From NCBI GenBank assembly GCA_947074105.1, contig CAMTON010000003.1, positions 21,442-85,441 on the forward strand: a stretch of 64,000 nt of DNA. Direction: 5' to 3'. The notes beneath the pieces are model-generated. The model saw only the letters and a list, made by a program, of their open reading frames with translations. It was not told the DNA's origin and made no database searches. Of the stretch, positions 20,786 to 31,404 are shown in pieces. The stretch is from an uncultured Bacteroidales bacterium (GTDB lineage Bacteria; Bacteroidota; Bacteroidia; Bacteroidales; JAUNSR01). Both the position numbers and the translations under genes were made by a program. The stretch's first letter is position 1; each line of letters starts with the position of its first letter.

Positions 20786-21349
20786 ATGCAAAGTCTAAAA
20801 ATCAATTCTTCGTCACCATATTTTACCGGTATTCTGGCTATTCTGTTGGGACTTGTAATGGCAATATGGCCGGGAGATTCAGTAAAGTTCACTGTCAAGA
20901 TACTTGGGTGGTTTCTTGTATTAATGGGCGGAGTGCCTATTATAATATCTTTAATGAAAAAGATTCCCATCTCATTTTTCTCTGTAGCGACATTTATCTT
21001 AGGTATCATAATATTGTGCTTTCAGCATTTCTTCATAAGCATTTTCATGTGGATATTCGGAATTCTGCTGATTCTGGGTGCAATCCAGCAGTTTAATATT
21101 ATGACAATAGCGAAAAAAAGCGGCGCGAATATAGGCTTCATAAATATGATTTATCCGGCTATATTACTTCTTGCAGGAGTGCTTGTGCTCATAAATCCAT
21201 TTTCAACAATGGAAGCTGTTATGATATTCTTCGGAGTAAGTATCATCTTCTACGGAATAACTATAATAATTAATCAGATAAGGTTCCAGAAAATGATAGA
21301 ACGCATTAAAAAGGAAGAATCTAAATTTGATATTACCGACAAACAATAG
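20786..21349 (+). CDS. HdeD-like DUF308 integral membrane protein
   Basis: Repeated two-TM modules (GILAILLGLVMAIWPGDSVKFTVKILGWFLVLMGG; AILLLAGVLVLINPFSTMEAVMIFFGVSIIFYG). Confidence 0.8.
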   Translation: MQSLKINSSSPYFTGILAILLGLVMAIWPGDSVKFTVKILGWFLVLMGGVPIIISLMKKIPISFFSVATFILGIIILCFQHFFISIFMWIFGILLILGAIQQFNIMTIAKKSGANIGFINMIYPAILLLAGVLVLINPFSTMEAVMIFFGVSIIFYGITIIINQIRFQKMIERIKKEESKFDITDKQ

Positions 21350-21387
21350 TAATATGATTTTCTGCCGTTAGAAGGTAAGATTTAATA

Positions 21388-21434
21388 AAGAATGAGAATA
21401 TTTCAGTATAGGTCACTGATATATTCTCATTCTT
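21388..21434 (+). terminator. Terminator hairpin after DUF308 gene
   Basis: AAAGAATGAGAATAT...ATATTCTCATTCTT inverted repeat. Confidence 0.65.
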
Positions 21435-21672
21435 CTTTAATTATGCCTGATTTATAAAGAGGTCATATTATTAGTGACAAAAACAATATATAAAATACGT
21501 AGTCATGCTATCAACCTGTTTAATACCGACAGGATCAGAAAGACTGTCATATTTATTTAAGACAATTATTTTGTATTTTTATATTTATATTTTTATTTAT
21601 TTATAAAGTCTTAAATCATTTCTGATGCAGTTAAACATTAAAAAGAGAACACTGATCAAGTTTAAAAATCAA

Positions 21673-21680
21673 TATCTTTG
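21673..21680 (+). promoter_or_regulatory. Putative -7 promoter TATCTTTG for the cysQ-led sulfonation locus
   Basis: Consensus TAnnTTTG, upstream of the revised cysQ start at 21777; no clear -33 motif seen. Confidence 0.4.
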
Positions 21681-21776
21681 ATTGATAAAGCTATTATTTT
21701 TATTGAAAAAGCTTCATTGTTAATAAAAAAAGACCAAACTTTGAAGTTAAATTTAATTTTAAACTCAATCCTTTAT

Positions 21777-22622
21777 ATGGAACTTAACATACTTACAAAA
21801 CTTGCGATAAAAGCATCATTGCAGGCAGGCTATAAAATCATGGATATATACAATGATCCTAAGAGTGATTTCAACATACAGACAAAGACTGATAATTCAC
21901 CTCTTACTATAGCGGATAAAAACAGTAATGATATTATTATACGTTTTTTGGTTCAGTCAGGATTTCCAATATTAAGTGAAGAGGAAAAAGAACTTCCTTA
22001 CAGCGAAAGAAAAGATAATAAGAATCTGTGGATCGTTGATCCTCTTGACGGAACTAAGGAGTTTATCAAAAGAAACGGAGAGTTTACTGTAAATATCGCA
22101 TTTGTGGAAGAGGGTATTCCCGTACTTGGAGTAATTTATGTTCCGGTAACGCGAACTTTATATTTTGCAAATAAATTGATAGGATCTTATAAACTTTGTC
22201 TGGAAAAAGATTCTGATTCAGAGAAAATGATTAAGAACAATGAACCTGAATCTATAGATCTTCAGGCTCTGATGGATAAAGCTGAAGAACTTCCTGTAGC
22301 TCATCATCGCAAAAGGGGTTCTGTAGTTGTCGTAGCTTCAAGATCGCATAATAATGAACTTACAGAGGAATACATCTCCAGATTGAAAGAAAAATACAGC
22401 GATGTTGAGATTGTATCAAGCGGTAGTTCTATTAAAATATGCCTTGTTGCAGAAGGTGTAGCAGATATCTATCCACGCTTCGCACCTACAATGGAATGGG
22501 ATACTGCGGCAGGTCAGGCAATTGCGGTTTTCGCAGGAAAACAGGTAGTTATGATAGATGAGACAACACCTTTAATATATAATAAAGAAAATTTACTTAA
22601 TCCTTATTTTATTGTAAAATAA
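21777..22622 (+). CDS. cysQ: 3'(2'),5'-bisphosphate nucleotidase (PAP phosphatase)
   Basis: LSEEEKELPYSERKDNKNLWIVDPLDGTKEFIKRNGEFTVNIAF; ATMEWDTAAGQAI. Start trimmed to MELNILTKL. Confidence 0.93.
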   Translation: MELNILTKLAIKASLQAGYKIMDIYNDPKSDFNIQTKTDNSPLTIADKNSNDIIIRFLVQSGFPILSEEEKELPYSERKDNKNLWIVDPLDGTKEFIKRNGEFTVNIAFVEEGIPVLGVIYVPVTRTLYFANKLIGSYKLCLEKDSDSEKMIKNNEPESIDLQALMDKAEELPVAHHRKRGSVVVVASRSHNNELTEEYISRLKEKYSDVEIVSSGSSIKICLVAEGVADIYPRFAPTMEWDTAAGQAIAVFAGKQVVMIDETTPLIYNKENLLNPYFIVK

Positions 22623-22790
22623 CCAATCTTCATATTTGAAATTATTAAATTGAGATAATTTATTTTACGTTGCCGTAAAACTGATATATCTTCACGGAAA
22701 ATTTTAGAGGTTCAGATTTTATAAATTGCAAATTCACTGGATATTAACCGTCCGGTGACATATTCATTATAATCGTTTAGTGTTCACAAT

Positions 22791-24593
22791 ATGACAATTC
22801 AAGGTTTTTATATTCTTTTTCTGATAATAGTAATGATTGCTATATTGGTGAAAGATAAACTTCGTCCGGGTATAGTGCTGTTTACGGTTGTCGTTCTTAT
22901 GATGGTTGGCGGCGTCATTGATTCAAAAGAGGCGCTTATAGGATTCAGTAATAAGGGTATGATTACTGTGGGATTATTATATCTTGTAAGTGAGGGAGTA
23001 AGCCGAAGCGGAGCTCTTAACAGAATAGCACAGATGATGCTTCCGACAAAAAAAGGTAATTTTTCCAGGATGCTTTCAAGAATGCTGATTCCGGTATCGG
23101 GACTTTCTGCCTTTCTTAACAACACACCTATTGTCATCATATTTGCGCCAATGCTAAAAAAATGGTCGGAATATGTGAACGTCCCTTCTAAGAAAATACT
23201 GATTCCTCTTTCTTATGCTACGATTCTTGGTGGTATGTGTACTGTTGTTGGTACCACTACTAATCTTGTTGTAGATGGGATGATGATAAGCGAGACAGGT
23301 AAAGGAATGCCTATTTTTGAAATAGGTAAAGTAGGCTTGCCTATCGCCATTGTAGGTTTGATTTATATAATATTCGCATCCAGATATCTTTTACCGAAAG
23401 ATGATGATAATGTTAATAATGAAAAGTCTATAATAAAGGAATATTATTACGATGTTACGGTTCCGGAAAACAGTAAATATATAGGAAAGAAGATCACCAG
23501 AGGTCATTCAGATATAATACCGGATATCAAGGTAAAAAGTATCAGAAGTAATGGCGAACTGATAGAGGTTGAGACAAATGTTCATACGATAAAGAATAAC
23601 GATAAGTTTGAAATAGCAGGTAAGTCGTCGCTTCTTAACGTATTGATGAATAATAAAGAGCTTAAACTGAATTGTCTTCATGAGTATGAAGATAAGTTCC
23701 GTGAAAAAGCGACAGTACAGGTTGAAGCCGTACTGGCACCCCGTTTTCCGGGTATAGGGAAAACACTTGCAGAATTTGACTTTCACCGTCACTATGGAGC
23801 TGCGGTGATGTCGCTTCACAGAAACGGTACAAGAATAACAGAAAATCTTAATGATCTGAAACTTCAGGTAGGTGATAATCTGATTCTTCTTACGGACGAT
23901 TCGTTTATGCCTGCATGGGGAGAGTCTTCTGTTTTCTATTTGCTTTCCCAGACCGGAGAGGTAAGAAAGAAAGAGGGTACTAAACGCCGTTTATTTGCAC
24001 TTGCTCTGACAGCCATAATGATTTTCGGAGCAGCTGTGGGAGATAAGATACATATTCCGAACTTCAGAATCGATATGTTCTCAATGGCGGCCATAACTAC
24101 TGTAATAATGGCCTGGACCAATTTGTTTCCGGTCAAGAAGTATACAAAGTTTATCAGTTGGGATGTCATGATAACTATAGCCTGCGCCTTTGCCATAAGT
24201 AAAGGGATGATGAATTCAGGGATGGCTGCTTTTATTGCAAAAAACACAATCGGAGCAGTATATGACCTTGGACCTCAGGTAGTATTGGCTGTATTATTTA
24301 TAATAACATGTCTTTTCACTGAGATTATTACAAATAATGCGGCGGCAGCTCTTGCCTTCCCTATCGCCCTGGAGGCTTCAAGGCAATTAGGAGTAGATCC
24401 GCTTCCGTTTTTCGTGACAATATGTATGGCAGCTTCAGCAAGCTTCCTGACACCGATAGGTTATCAGACAAATCTTATTGTTCAGGCAATAGGAAACTAT
24501 AAATTCTCAGACTATCTGAAAGTCGGATTACCACTTACGATAATAGTATTTATTATGTCAGTTATTCTGATACCAATTATATGGCCGTTCTGA
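22791..24593 (+). CDS. SLC13/DASS-family permease with central TrkA-C (RCK_C) domains, probable sulfate/anion transporter
   Basis: FLNNTPIVIIFAPMLKKW, TILGGMCTVVGTTTNLVVDGM, ITNNAAAALAFPIALE, FLTPIGYQTNLIV motifs. Confidence 0.9.
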   Translation: MTIQGFYILFLIIVMIAILVKDKLRPGIVLFTVVVLMMVGGVIDSKEALIGFSNKGMITVGLLYLVSEGVSRSGALNRIAQMMLPTKKGNFSRMLSRMLIPVSGLSAFLNNTPIVIIFAPMLKKWSEYVNVPSKKILIPLSYATILGGMCTVVGTTTNLVVDGMMISETGKGMPIFEIGKVGLPIAIVGLIYIIFASRYLLPKDDDNVNNEKSIIKEYYYDVTVPENSKYIGKKITRGHSDIIPDIKVKSIRSNGELIEVETNVHTIKNNDKFEIAGKSSLLNVLMNNKELKLNCLHEYEDKFREKATVQVEAVLAPRFPGIGKTLAEFDFHRHYGAAVMSLHRNGTRITENLNDLKLQVGDNLILLTDDSFMPAWGESSVFYLLSQTGEVRKKEGTKRRLFALALTAIMIFGAAVGDKIHIPNFRIDMFSMAAITTVIMAWTNLFPVKKYTKFISWDVMITIACAFAISKGMMNSGMAAFIAKNTIGAVYDLGPQVVLAVLFIITCLFTEIITNNAAAALAFPIALEASRQLGVDPLPFFVTICMAASASFLTPIGYQTNLIVQAIGNYKFSDYLKVGLPLTIIVFIMSVILIPIIWPF

Positions 24594-24644
24594 TTTTAAA
24601 CGGAGGTTGTGTTTTAATAAGAATAAAAAAATTAATTGATTTCA

Positions 24645-25244
24645 ATGAAAGAAAATAATATATATCCGATTTTTGATAAGACTCTTCAGAGAGATGACAG
24701 AGAAAAAATGCTTAATCAGAAATCTAAAGTTCTTTGGTTTACGGGTCTTTCCGGCTCCGGAAAAAGTACTCTGGCAATTGCTCTTGAAAGAGAACTTGCA
24801 AAACGGGGTCTGCTGTGCTATCTTCTTGACGGAGACAACATAAGAACAGGTATAAATAATAATCTAGGATTCTCAGAAAATGACCGTCAGGAAAATATCC
24901 GCAGAATTGCCGAAGTAGCTAAATTATTCATGGATTGCGGAGTGATAACACTTGCTGCTTTTATAAGCCCTACGAATGAGATAAGAGAAAAAGCAAAAGA
25001 GATTATCGGAGAAGAAAATTTCCTTGAAGTCTTTATAAGCACACCACTTGAAGAGTGCGAAAGAAGAGATATAAAAGGGTTATATCAGAAAGCAAGAAAA
25101 GGTGAAATAAAAGAGTTTACCGGCATCTCCTCTCCTTTTGAGGCTCCGGAAAACCCTACACTGAATATAGATACGACAAACAAAGATATCAAAGAATGTA
25201 TAGAGGTCATTCTTGAAAAGATACTACCACTGGTTACATTATAA
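24645..25244 (+). CDS. cysC: Adenylylsulfate kinase
   Basis: [18 protein letters not shown] intact P-loop, [28 protein letters not shown]. Confidence 0.95.
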   Translation: MKENNIYPIFDKTLQRDDREKMLNQKSKVLWFTGLSGSGKSTLAIALERELAKRGLLCYLLDGDNIRTGINNNLGFSENDRQENIRRIAEVAKLFMDCGVITLAAFISPTNEIREKAKEIIGEENFLEVFISTPLEECERRDIKGLYQKARKGEIKEFTGISSPFEAPENPTLNIDTTNKDIKECIEVILEKILPLVTL

Positions 25245-25285
25245 CCGTTATTATTAGAAGTAAAAAATCAAATACAATTATAAAT

Positions 25286-26194
25286 ATGTCTGATTATAAT
25301 TTAAGTCATTTAAGACAATTAGAAGCGGAGTCAATTCATATTATCAGAGAAGTGGCGGCAGAATTTGAAAATCCTGTTATGCTTTACTCTATCGGTAAGG
25401 ATTCATCTGTTATGGTGCGTCTTGCAGAAAAGGCATTTGCTCCGGGCAAAGTTCCTTTTCCTTTGATGCATATCGATTCTAAATGGAAATTCAAAGAAAT
25501 GATAGATTTCAGAGATAAATATGCAAAAGAGCATGGCTGGAGTCTTATCGTCGAATATAATAAAGAAGCATTTGAAGAAGGTGTAGGACCTTTTTCTCAC
25601 GGTAGTAAGGTACATACCGACCTTATGAAAACTCAGGCTCTTCTTGCAGCTCTTAAAAAATATGGTTTTGATGCCGCATTCGGCGGAGCACGTCGCGATG
25701 AAGAGAAATCCAGAGCAAAAGAAAGAATCTTTTCTTTCCGCGATAAATATCAGCAGTGGGATCCTAAGAATCAGCGTCCTGAACTTTGGGACGTATATAA
25801 CGCTAAAGTAAACAAAGGAGAATCAATACGTGTTTTCCCTCTTTCTAACTGGACAGAGCTTGATATCTGGCAATATATAAGACTTGAAAATATTCCTATC
25901 GTTCCTCTTTATTATGCAAAAGAAAGACTTGTTACCGAATATGAGGGAACAAAGATTCTTGTGGATGATGAAAGAATGCCGAAAGAATTTATAGATAAGG
26001 CTAAAATGGAAATGGTGAGATTCAGAACTCTTGGATGCTACCCGTTGACAGGTGCTATTTCTTCTGAGGCTGCTACAATCGAAGAGATTGTTGAGGAAAT
26101 GATGACAACTACAAAATCAGAACGTTCTACACGTGTTATCGACTTCGATCAGGAAGCGAGCATGGAACAGAAGAAACGTGAGGGATATTTCTAA
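25286..26194 (+). CDS. cysD: Sulfate adenylyltransferase subunit 2
   Basis: [54 protein letters not shown]. Confidence 0.96.
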   Translation: MSDYNLSHLRQLEAESIHIIREVAAEFENPVMLYSIGKDSSVMVRLAEKAFAPGKVPFPLMHIDSKWKFKEMIDFRDKYAKEHGWSLIVEYNKEAFEEGVGPFSHGSKVHTDLMKTQALLAALKKYGFDAAFGGARRDEEKSRAKERIFSFRDKYQQWDPKNQRPELWDVYNAKVNKGESIRVFPLSNWTELDIWQYIRLENIPIVPLYYAKERLVTEYEGTKILVDDERMPKEFIDKAKMEMVRFRTLGCYPLTGAISSEAATIEEIVEEMMTTTKSERSTRVIDFDQEASMEQKKREGYF

Positions 26195-26212
26195 TTCTTT
26201 ATTAAACGCAAA

Positions 26213-28102
26213 ATGGATAACAAACTAAATATAAAAGAGTTTCTTGACAGAGACGAACAGAAAGACTTACTTAGACTTCTTACTGCCGGTTCTGTAGATG
26301 ACGGTAAATCAACACTTATCGGACGTCTGCTTTATGATAGCAAAAAACTTTATGAAGATCAGCTTGATGCTCTTGAAAGAGACAGCAAACGCGTTGGTAA
26401 TGCCGGAGCAGGTGAAATAGACTATGCTCTTCTTCTTGACGGTCTTAAAGCCGAAAGAGAACAGGGTATCACTATCGACGTTGCATACAGATATTTTTCT
26501 ACAAACAAACGTAAATTTATTATAGCTGATACTCCGGGACACGAGCAGTATACAAGAAATATGATTACAGGTGGGTCAACAGCCAATCTTGCGATCATTC
26601 TTGTGGATGCAAGAACAGGAGTTATCACACAGACCAAACGTCATACTTTCCTTGTTTCTCTTCTTGGGATCAAACACGTTGTGCTTGCTATCAACAAGAT
26701 GGACCTTGTAGATTACAGCCAGGAAGTTTTTGATTCAATTGTTGAAGAATACAAATCATTCGTTACACGACTTGATATTCCTGATATCAAACCAATTCCT
26801 ATTTCTGCCCTTAAAGGCGACAATGTTGTTGAAAGATCGGAAAAGATGGACTGGTACAATGGTGAATCTCTTCTTGAATTCCTTGAAAACGTTCATATCG
26901 GAGCTGATTATAATTATGAAGATTTCCGTTATCCAGTACAGTATGTACTTAGACCAAACCTTGATTTCCGAGGATTTTCTGCAAAAGTAGCATCCGGAAT
27001 CATCAAAAAAGGAGATGAAGTGATGGCGCTTCCTTCCGGTAAGAAATCAAAAGTAAAAGGTATTCATACTTATGAGGGAGAAATAGAAGAAGCTTTTCCT
27101 CCTATGTCTGTAACCCTTACACTGGAAGATGAAATTGATATTTCACGCGGAGAAATGATCGTTAAGCCGGAAAACCAGCCTTCTATCGATCGTCATTTTG
27201 AAGCTATGCTTGTGTGGATGGATGAAGAAAAAATGGATCCCAAAAAGCATTTCTTTATCAAACATACTACAAATGTCACTAAAGCAAGAATAGATGATAT
27301 AAGATATAAAGTCAATATCAATACTCTTGAGCAAAGCAAAGCCGATCATTTCGAACTTAATGAAATAGGTCGTGTAGTGATCACTACAAACAAACCTCTT
27401 CTTTTCGATTCTTATAAAAAGAATAAAGCAACAGGAGCATTCATTCTTATCGATCCTATTACCAACAATACATGTGCTGTCGGTATGATTATCGAAAAAC
27501 TTAACAATAAGGATCTTCCTTCAAGAATAAATGATATCAACCGTGAGCGTGCTCAACAGGGAGAATCTCTTGTTTCTACAAAAGAAAGAGAAGAAAGATT
27601 CGGTCAGAAAGGTCAGACTATATGGATCACAGGACTTGCAGGAAGCGGTAAACGCGAACTTGCTTATGTTCTTGAAAGACGTCTTTTCGATGAAGGAAAA
27701 ACTGTTGTTGTTCTTGAAGGATCGATGGTTCGTGCAGGACTTTCCAACGAACTTGATTTTTCTTCTACAGATATAGCAGAAAATCTTCGCCGTGTGGCTC
27801 ATGTTTGCCGTCTTCTTAATGCTCAGGGAGTTATTACAGTTTGTGCATTCCGTTCTCCTGATGAATCAATCAGGACACAGGTTAAAGACATCATAGGAAA
27901 AGAAAGATTTACTCTTGTATATATGGATGAAACTCTTGAAGATTGCAGAAAATGCGATGAAGAGCTTTACCGTAAAGCGGAAGAAGGTCTTATTGATGAC
28001 GTTCCGGGTGTAGACACAAAATATGATATTCCTCAGGATGCTGATTACAAAATCAAAAAAGCGAATCTTGAAGCTATCGAAGAGCTGATTCGAAGAATAT
28101 AA
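26213..28102 (+). CDS. cysN: Sulfate adenylyltransferase subunit 1 fused to a C-terminal degenerate APS-kinase-like domain
   Basis: GTPase motifs [34 protein letters not shown]-terminal [23 protein letters not shown]...[10 protein letters not shown]. Confidence 0.95.
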   Translation: MDNKLNIKEFLDRDEQKDLLRLLTAGSVDDGKSTLIGRLLYDSKKLYEDQLDALERDSKRVGNAGAGEIDYALLLDGLKAEREQGITIDVAYRYFSTNKRKFIIADTPGHEQYTRNMITGGSTANLAIILVDARTGVITQTKRHTFLVSLLGIKHVVLAINKMDLVDYSQEVFDSIVEEYKSFVTRLDIPDIKPIPISALKGDNVVERSEKMDWYNGESLLEFLENVHIGADYNYEDFRYPVQYVLRPNLDFRGFSAKVASGIIKKGDEVMALPSGKKSKVKGIHTYEGEIEEAFPPMSVTLTLEDEIDISRGEMIVKPENQPSIDRHFEAMLVWMDEEKMDPKKHFFIKHTTNVTKARIDDIRYKVNINTLEQSKADHFELNEIGRVVITTNKPLLFDSYKKNKATGAFILIDPITNNTCAVGMIIEKLNNKDLPSRINDINRERAQQGESLVSTKEREERFGQKGQTIWITGLAGSGKRELAYVLERRLFDEGKTVVVLEGSMVRAGLSNELDFSSTDIAENLRRVAHVCRLLNAQGVITVCAFRSPDESIRTQVKDIIGKERFTLVYMDETLEDCRKCDEELYRKAEEGLIDDVPGVDTKYDIPQDADYKIKKANLEAIEELIRRI

Positions 28103-28113
28103 AAATTCATATA

Positions 28114-28144
28114 TTTCGGAAAGGGGTATATTCCCTTTCCGAAA
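28114..28144 (+). terminator. Hairpin between cysN and sulfotransferase; possible attenuator or processing site
   Basis: TTTCGGAAAGGG-GTATATT-CCCTTTCCGAAA perfect stem without a strong T-tract. Confidence 0.5.
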
Positions 28145-28228
28145 CCTTCTAAAATACTATTTACGATTGAATTATCATAGTGGCGATAATTCATCTGATT
28201 AAGAAAAAATCATATTATACTAAATAAA

Positions 28229-29338
28229 ATGGGTCTATTAGAATTTAGCAAACTTCCCGTTAATACGATGGTTGGCGCAAAATGGAATACATTCAAAAGA
28301 ACTGCAGCCGGTCAACCCATAGATAAAGGTTTTAAAAGCAAATATTTCCTTACAAAATCTATATGTCGTCTTCTTTCGACTTTACAGCCTATAGAAGATA
28401 AAAAAATAAGAAAAATCGAAAAGCTGAATTTTCAGTATGAAGACGAACCGGTATTCATCTTAGGACACTGGAGAAGCGGAACTACTTTCGTTCATAATAT
28501 CCTGGCTCTTGACAAGCATTTCGGTTACAATACTACTTATCAGACAGTATTCCCGAATCTTATGCTTTTCGGACAGTCTTTCTTTAAAAAGAATATGGCA
28601 TTCCTTATGCCTGACAAACGTCCTACCGACAATATGGAACTGAATGTGGATCTTCCTCAGGAAGAAGAGTTCGCATTGTCTAACATGACAACTGTGAACT
28701 ATTACAACTTCTGGTTTTTCCCTAAAAAATGGGATTTCTACACAGATCATTATCTTACTTTCAAAAAGGCATCTGCAGAAGATAAAAAAGAATTCCAGGA
28801 TACTTTCCGTCGCCTTGTGAAGATTTCTCTTCATAACACCAACGGCACTCAGTTCCTTTCTAAAAATCCTCCGCACACAGCAAGAATAAAGGAAATTCTT
28901 GAGATATATCCTAATGCAAAATTCATTTACCTTGTACGTAATCCGTATACGGTTTTTGAATCTACAAGATCATTCTTTACTAACACGATACAGCCGTTAA
29001 AACTTCAGGATTTCTCTAACGAGCAGATTGAAGAGCAGATTCTTAAAGTTTATAAGACGATGTATGACAAATATGAAGAAGATAAGGTTCTTGTGCCGGA
29101 AGGAAATCTTATTGAAGTAAAATTCGAAGATATCGAAGCTAATGCTCTGGATGTAACAAAGAAGATTTACTCTACTCTTAATCTTCCGGGATTCAAAGAA
29201 GCTGAAGCAGACATCGTAGCATATCTTGATAAGAAAAAAGGCTACAAGAAAAATAAATACAATTATGATCCCCGCACAGTTGAACTTGTTGAGAAAAACT
29301 GGAAGTTTGCTCTTGATCACTGGGGATATTCTCTATAA
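28229..29338 (+). CDS. PAPS-dependent sulfotransferase family protein
   Basis: PVFILGHWRSGTTFVHNILALD (5'-phosphosulfate loop), KFIYLVRNPYTVFESTRSFF (3'-phosphate motif). Confidence 0.9.
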   Translation: MGLLEFSKLPVNTMVGAKWNTFKRTAAGQPIDKGFKSKYFLTKSICRLLSTLQPIEDKKIRKIEKLNFQYEDEPVFILGHWRSGTTFVHNILALDKHFGYNTTYQTVFPNLMLFGQSFFKKNMAFLMPDKRPTDNMELNVDLPQEEEFALSNMTTVNYYNFWFFPKKWDFYTDHYLTFKKASAEDKKEFQDTFRRLVKISLHNTNGTQFLSKNPPHTARIKEILEIYPNAKFIYLVRNPYTVFESTRSFFTNTIQPLKLQDFSNEQIEEQILKVYKTMYDKYEEDKVLVPEGNLIEVKFEDIEANALDVTKKIYSTLNLPGFKEAEADIVAYLDKKKGYKKNKYNYDPRTVELVEKNWKFALDHWGYSL

Positions 29339-29365
29339 ATAAATCATTCCGATAAAATTTTTTAT

Positions 29366-30322
29366 ATGTTCAGAAAGTATTATTTGTCGGGCGTTTTTTC
29401 TCTTCTTGCAATTGCAGGTTTTGCTCAGTCAGAAGCAGCGAAAAATGACATCCGCTATTCTGATATGAATAGCTGGGTAAGAAGAGAAATCAAGGAAAGC
29501 GGCATTATCGGAGGAAAGAACAAGGTTCTTTATGAAATAGGTAAGAGCGATACTATCATAGGCGAAAAAGCAAGAGAGATCGGGGATTCCCCATGGGAAA
29601 CTTCCAGTGTTTATGCTAAAGTAGCAGGAATTGTAAAAGTCAGCTCTACAGTTTTCCCGGAAGAAAGAAATGGCGGCTATTGTGCCCGCCTGGAAACAAG
29701 ACTTGAAGAAGTTGTAGTATTAGGACTTATCAATCTTAAAGTTCTTGCGACAGGTACTATTTTTACAGGATCAATTGCTGAGCCGGTAAAAGACAGTAAA
29801 GACCCTATGCAGAAACTGATGCAGGGTATGGAGTATAACAAACGTCCTCAGGCAATAAAATTTGATTATAAGGCTAAAACAGGAGGCAGCAGAATGAAAG
29901 CTACAGGTTTTTCAAAATCTAAACTTCCTGGGAAAAATGCTGCGGAAGTATCTGTTATTCTTCAGAAAAGATGGGAAGATGAAGATGGCAATATACTTGC
30001 CAAACGTATCGGTACCGGATGGGTCAGATTTGATGAATCTAAGGAAGATTGGGTAAACGACTATACTTTATCTATTCAGTATGGAGATATCTCTTCTGAA
30101 GCAGGATATGAAGATTATATGGGTCTTGTAGGATCTGAAGATAGAATCATCTGTGGTAAAAACTCTGCCGGTGAAAATAAGAAAATCACTGAGATCGGAT
30201 GGGGAACAGAAGATGAGGCTCCTACTCACATTATAGTGAGATTCTCGGCAGGCTACGGCGGAGCATATGTCGGATCTGTGGGTGATATTCTATGGGTAGA
30301 CAATATCGGGATAGTAGATTAA
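29366..30322 (+). CDS. Secreted protein with PCMD-like (putative carbohydrate metabolism) domain
   Basis: Signal peptide; ARLETRLEEVV...LKVLATGTIFTGSI...NKRPQAIKFDYKAKTGG pattern; 27 bp downstream of the sulfotransferase. Confidence 0.6.
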   Translation: MFRKYYLSGVFSLLAIAGFAQSEAAKNDIRYSDMNSWVRREIKESGIIGGKNKVLYEIGKSDTIIGEKAREIGDSPWETSSVYAKVAGIVKVSSTVFPEERNGGYCARLETRLEEVVVLGLINLKVLATGTIFTGSIAEPVKDSKDPMQKLMQGMEYNKRPQAIKFDYKAKTGGSRMKATGFSKSKLPGKNAAEVSVILQKRWEDEDGNILAKRIGTGWVRFDESKEDWVNDYTLSIQYGDISSEAGYEDYMGLVGSEDRIICGKNSAGENKKITEIGWGTEDEAPTHIIVRFSAGYGGAYVGSVGDILWVDNIGIVD

Positions 30323-30420
30323 TTATCTTTATAAGATTCAGATTTAATCAGATAATAAATATTCATTTCCTACAGGATAGATCAGGATAATTAAATCAGA
30401 ACCACTTTTTATATAAAATA

Positions 30421-30471
30421 AAAAACAATCACTTTTTTGAGCAACATTTTCAAAAAGGTGATTGTTTTTTT
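30421..30471 (+). terminator. Intrinsic terminator ending the sulfonation locus
   Basis: AAAAACAATCACTTTTTTGA...CAAAAAGGTGATTGTTTTTTT. Confidence 0.75.
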
Positions 30472-30524
30472 GTTTTATCTATACAGATAAGTTTTGAGGA
30501 TATATCCTCTTCATATAAAATTCT

Positions 30525-31133
30525 TTACCCGAAATAAGGACAATAATTAGGATCTAACACGAATTTCTCAATAAGTTTTTCTGCATCATTCAGCATTTCA
30601 ACTCTTTTATCCTGACTACAGTCATTTACATTGAAAAACATTTTATGAAAACACAATGGAGAACCGCAATATTCAAAGATATTTTTCTCCAGAGTCTTAT
30701 CTACAAAAACGTTTGAATTCTCTTCCGGATATACGTTAGCCATTGAGAATGTATTAATAATACCGAACTTCTTACTTCCAAGAAGACCTTTTACTCCACC
30801 GTTTACATTTGTATAAGCGAAGCCATGAGTAAGTACTCTGTCAAAATAACCTTTCAGTATAGCAGGAACATATCCCCACCATATTGGTGCGATAAAGGTT
30901 ATCTTATCAGCCGATTTTATGAACTTTTGCTCTACTACAACGTCGTGAGGCGCATGACCTCCGTGCTGCTTATTCATATCCGCTTCTCCGAAGCATGGAT
31001 TGAAACCGATTTTATACAAATCGCGAACCTCAACTTTTGCGCCTAAGCGCAACAAGGTATCTTTAATCCGTTCAAGTATCGCATGATTGAAACTTTGAGG
31101 ATTTGGATGGGCTATGATTATGAGATGTTGCAT
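30525..31133 (-). CDS. NAD(P)H-dependent oxidoreductase (flavodoxin-fold quinone reductase)
   Basis: MQHLIIIAHPNPQSFNHAILERI; ITFIAPIWWGYVPAILKGYFDRVLTHGFAY. Confidence 0.92.
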   Translation of the reverse strand: MQHLIIIAHPNPQSFNHAILERIKDTLLRLGAKVEVRDLYKIGFNPCFGEADMNKQHGGHAPHDVVVEQKFIKSADKITFIAPIWWGYVPAILKGYFDRVLTHGFAYTNVNGGVKGLLGSKKFGIINTFSMANVYPEENSNVFVDKTLEKNIFEYCGSPLCFHKMFFNVNDCSQDKRVEMLNDAEKLIEKFVLDPNYCPYFG

Positions 31134-31404
31134 TTTTAGGGTTTTATATTATAATGGTTTAGTTTAAAACAATCATTCGGTTTAAAAGTTCTTTATTAAT
31201 TATATTTATTTTATTTTTTATGAACTGACTCTCTTATATTTATAAAAGGCACATAATCAATTGACTGATAACTACCGGAATAAAACTCCGCGGTTATCAT
31301 TAATAATGTTCTGCAACAAAGCATATCTCTTTGAAAATTCTTCTAACAGAGAATTATACTCTTATCTCCTAATAAATATTTCATTTCACCCCTGCTTTGT
31401 TTAT

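Noticed and set aside
20614-21096. 160-aa + ORF overlapping DUF308 gene
   Set aside because: Alternative frame of the DUF308 coding region; the in-frame membrane protein is far more plausible.
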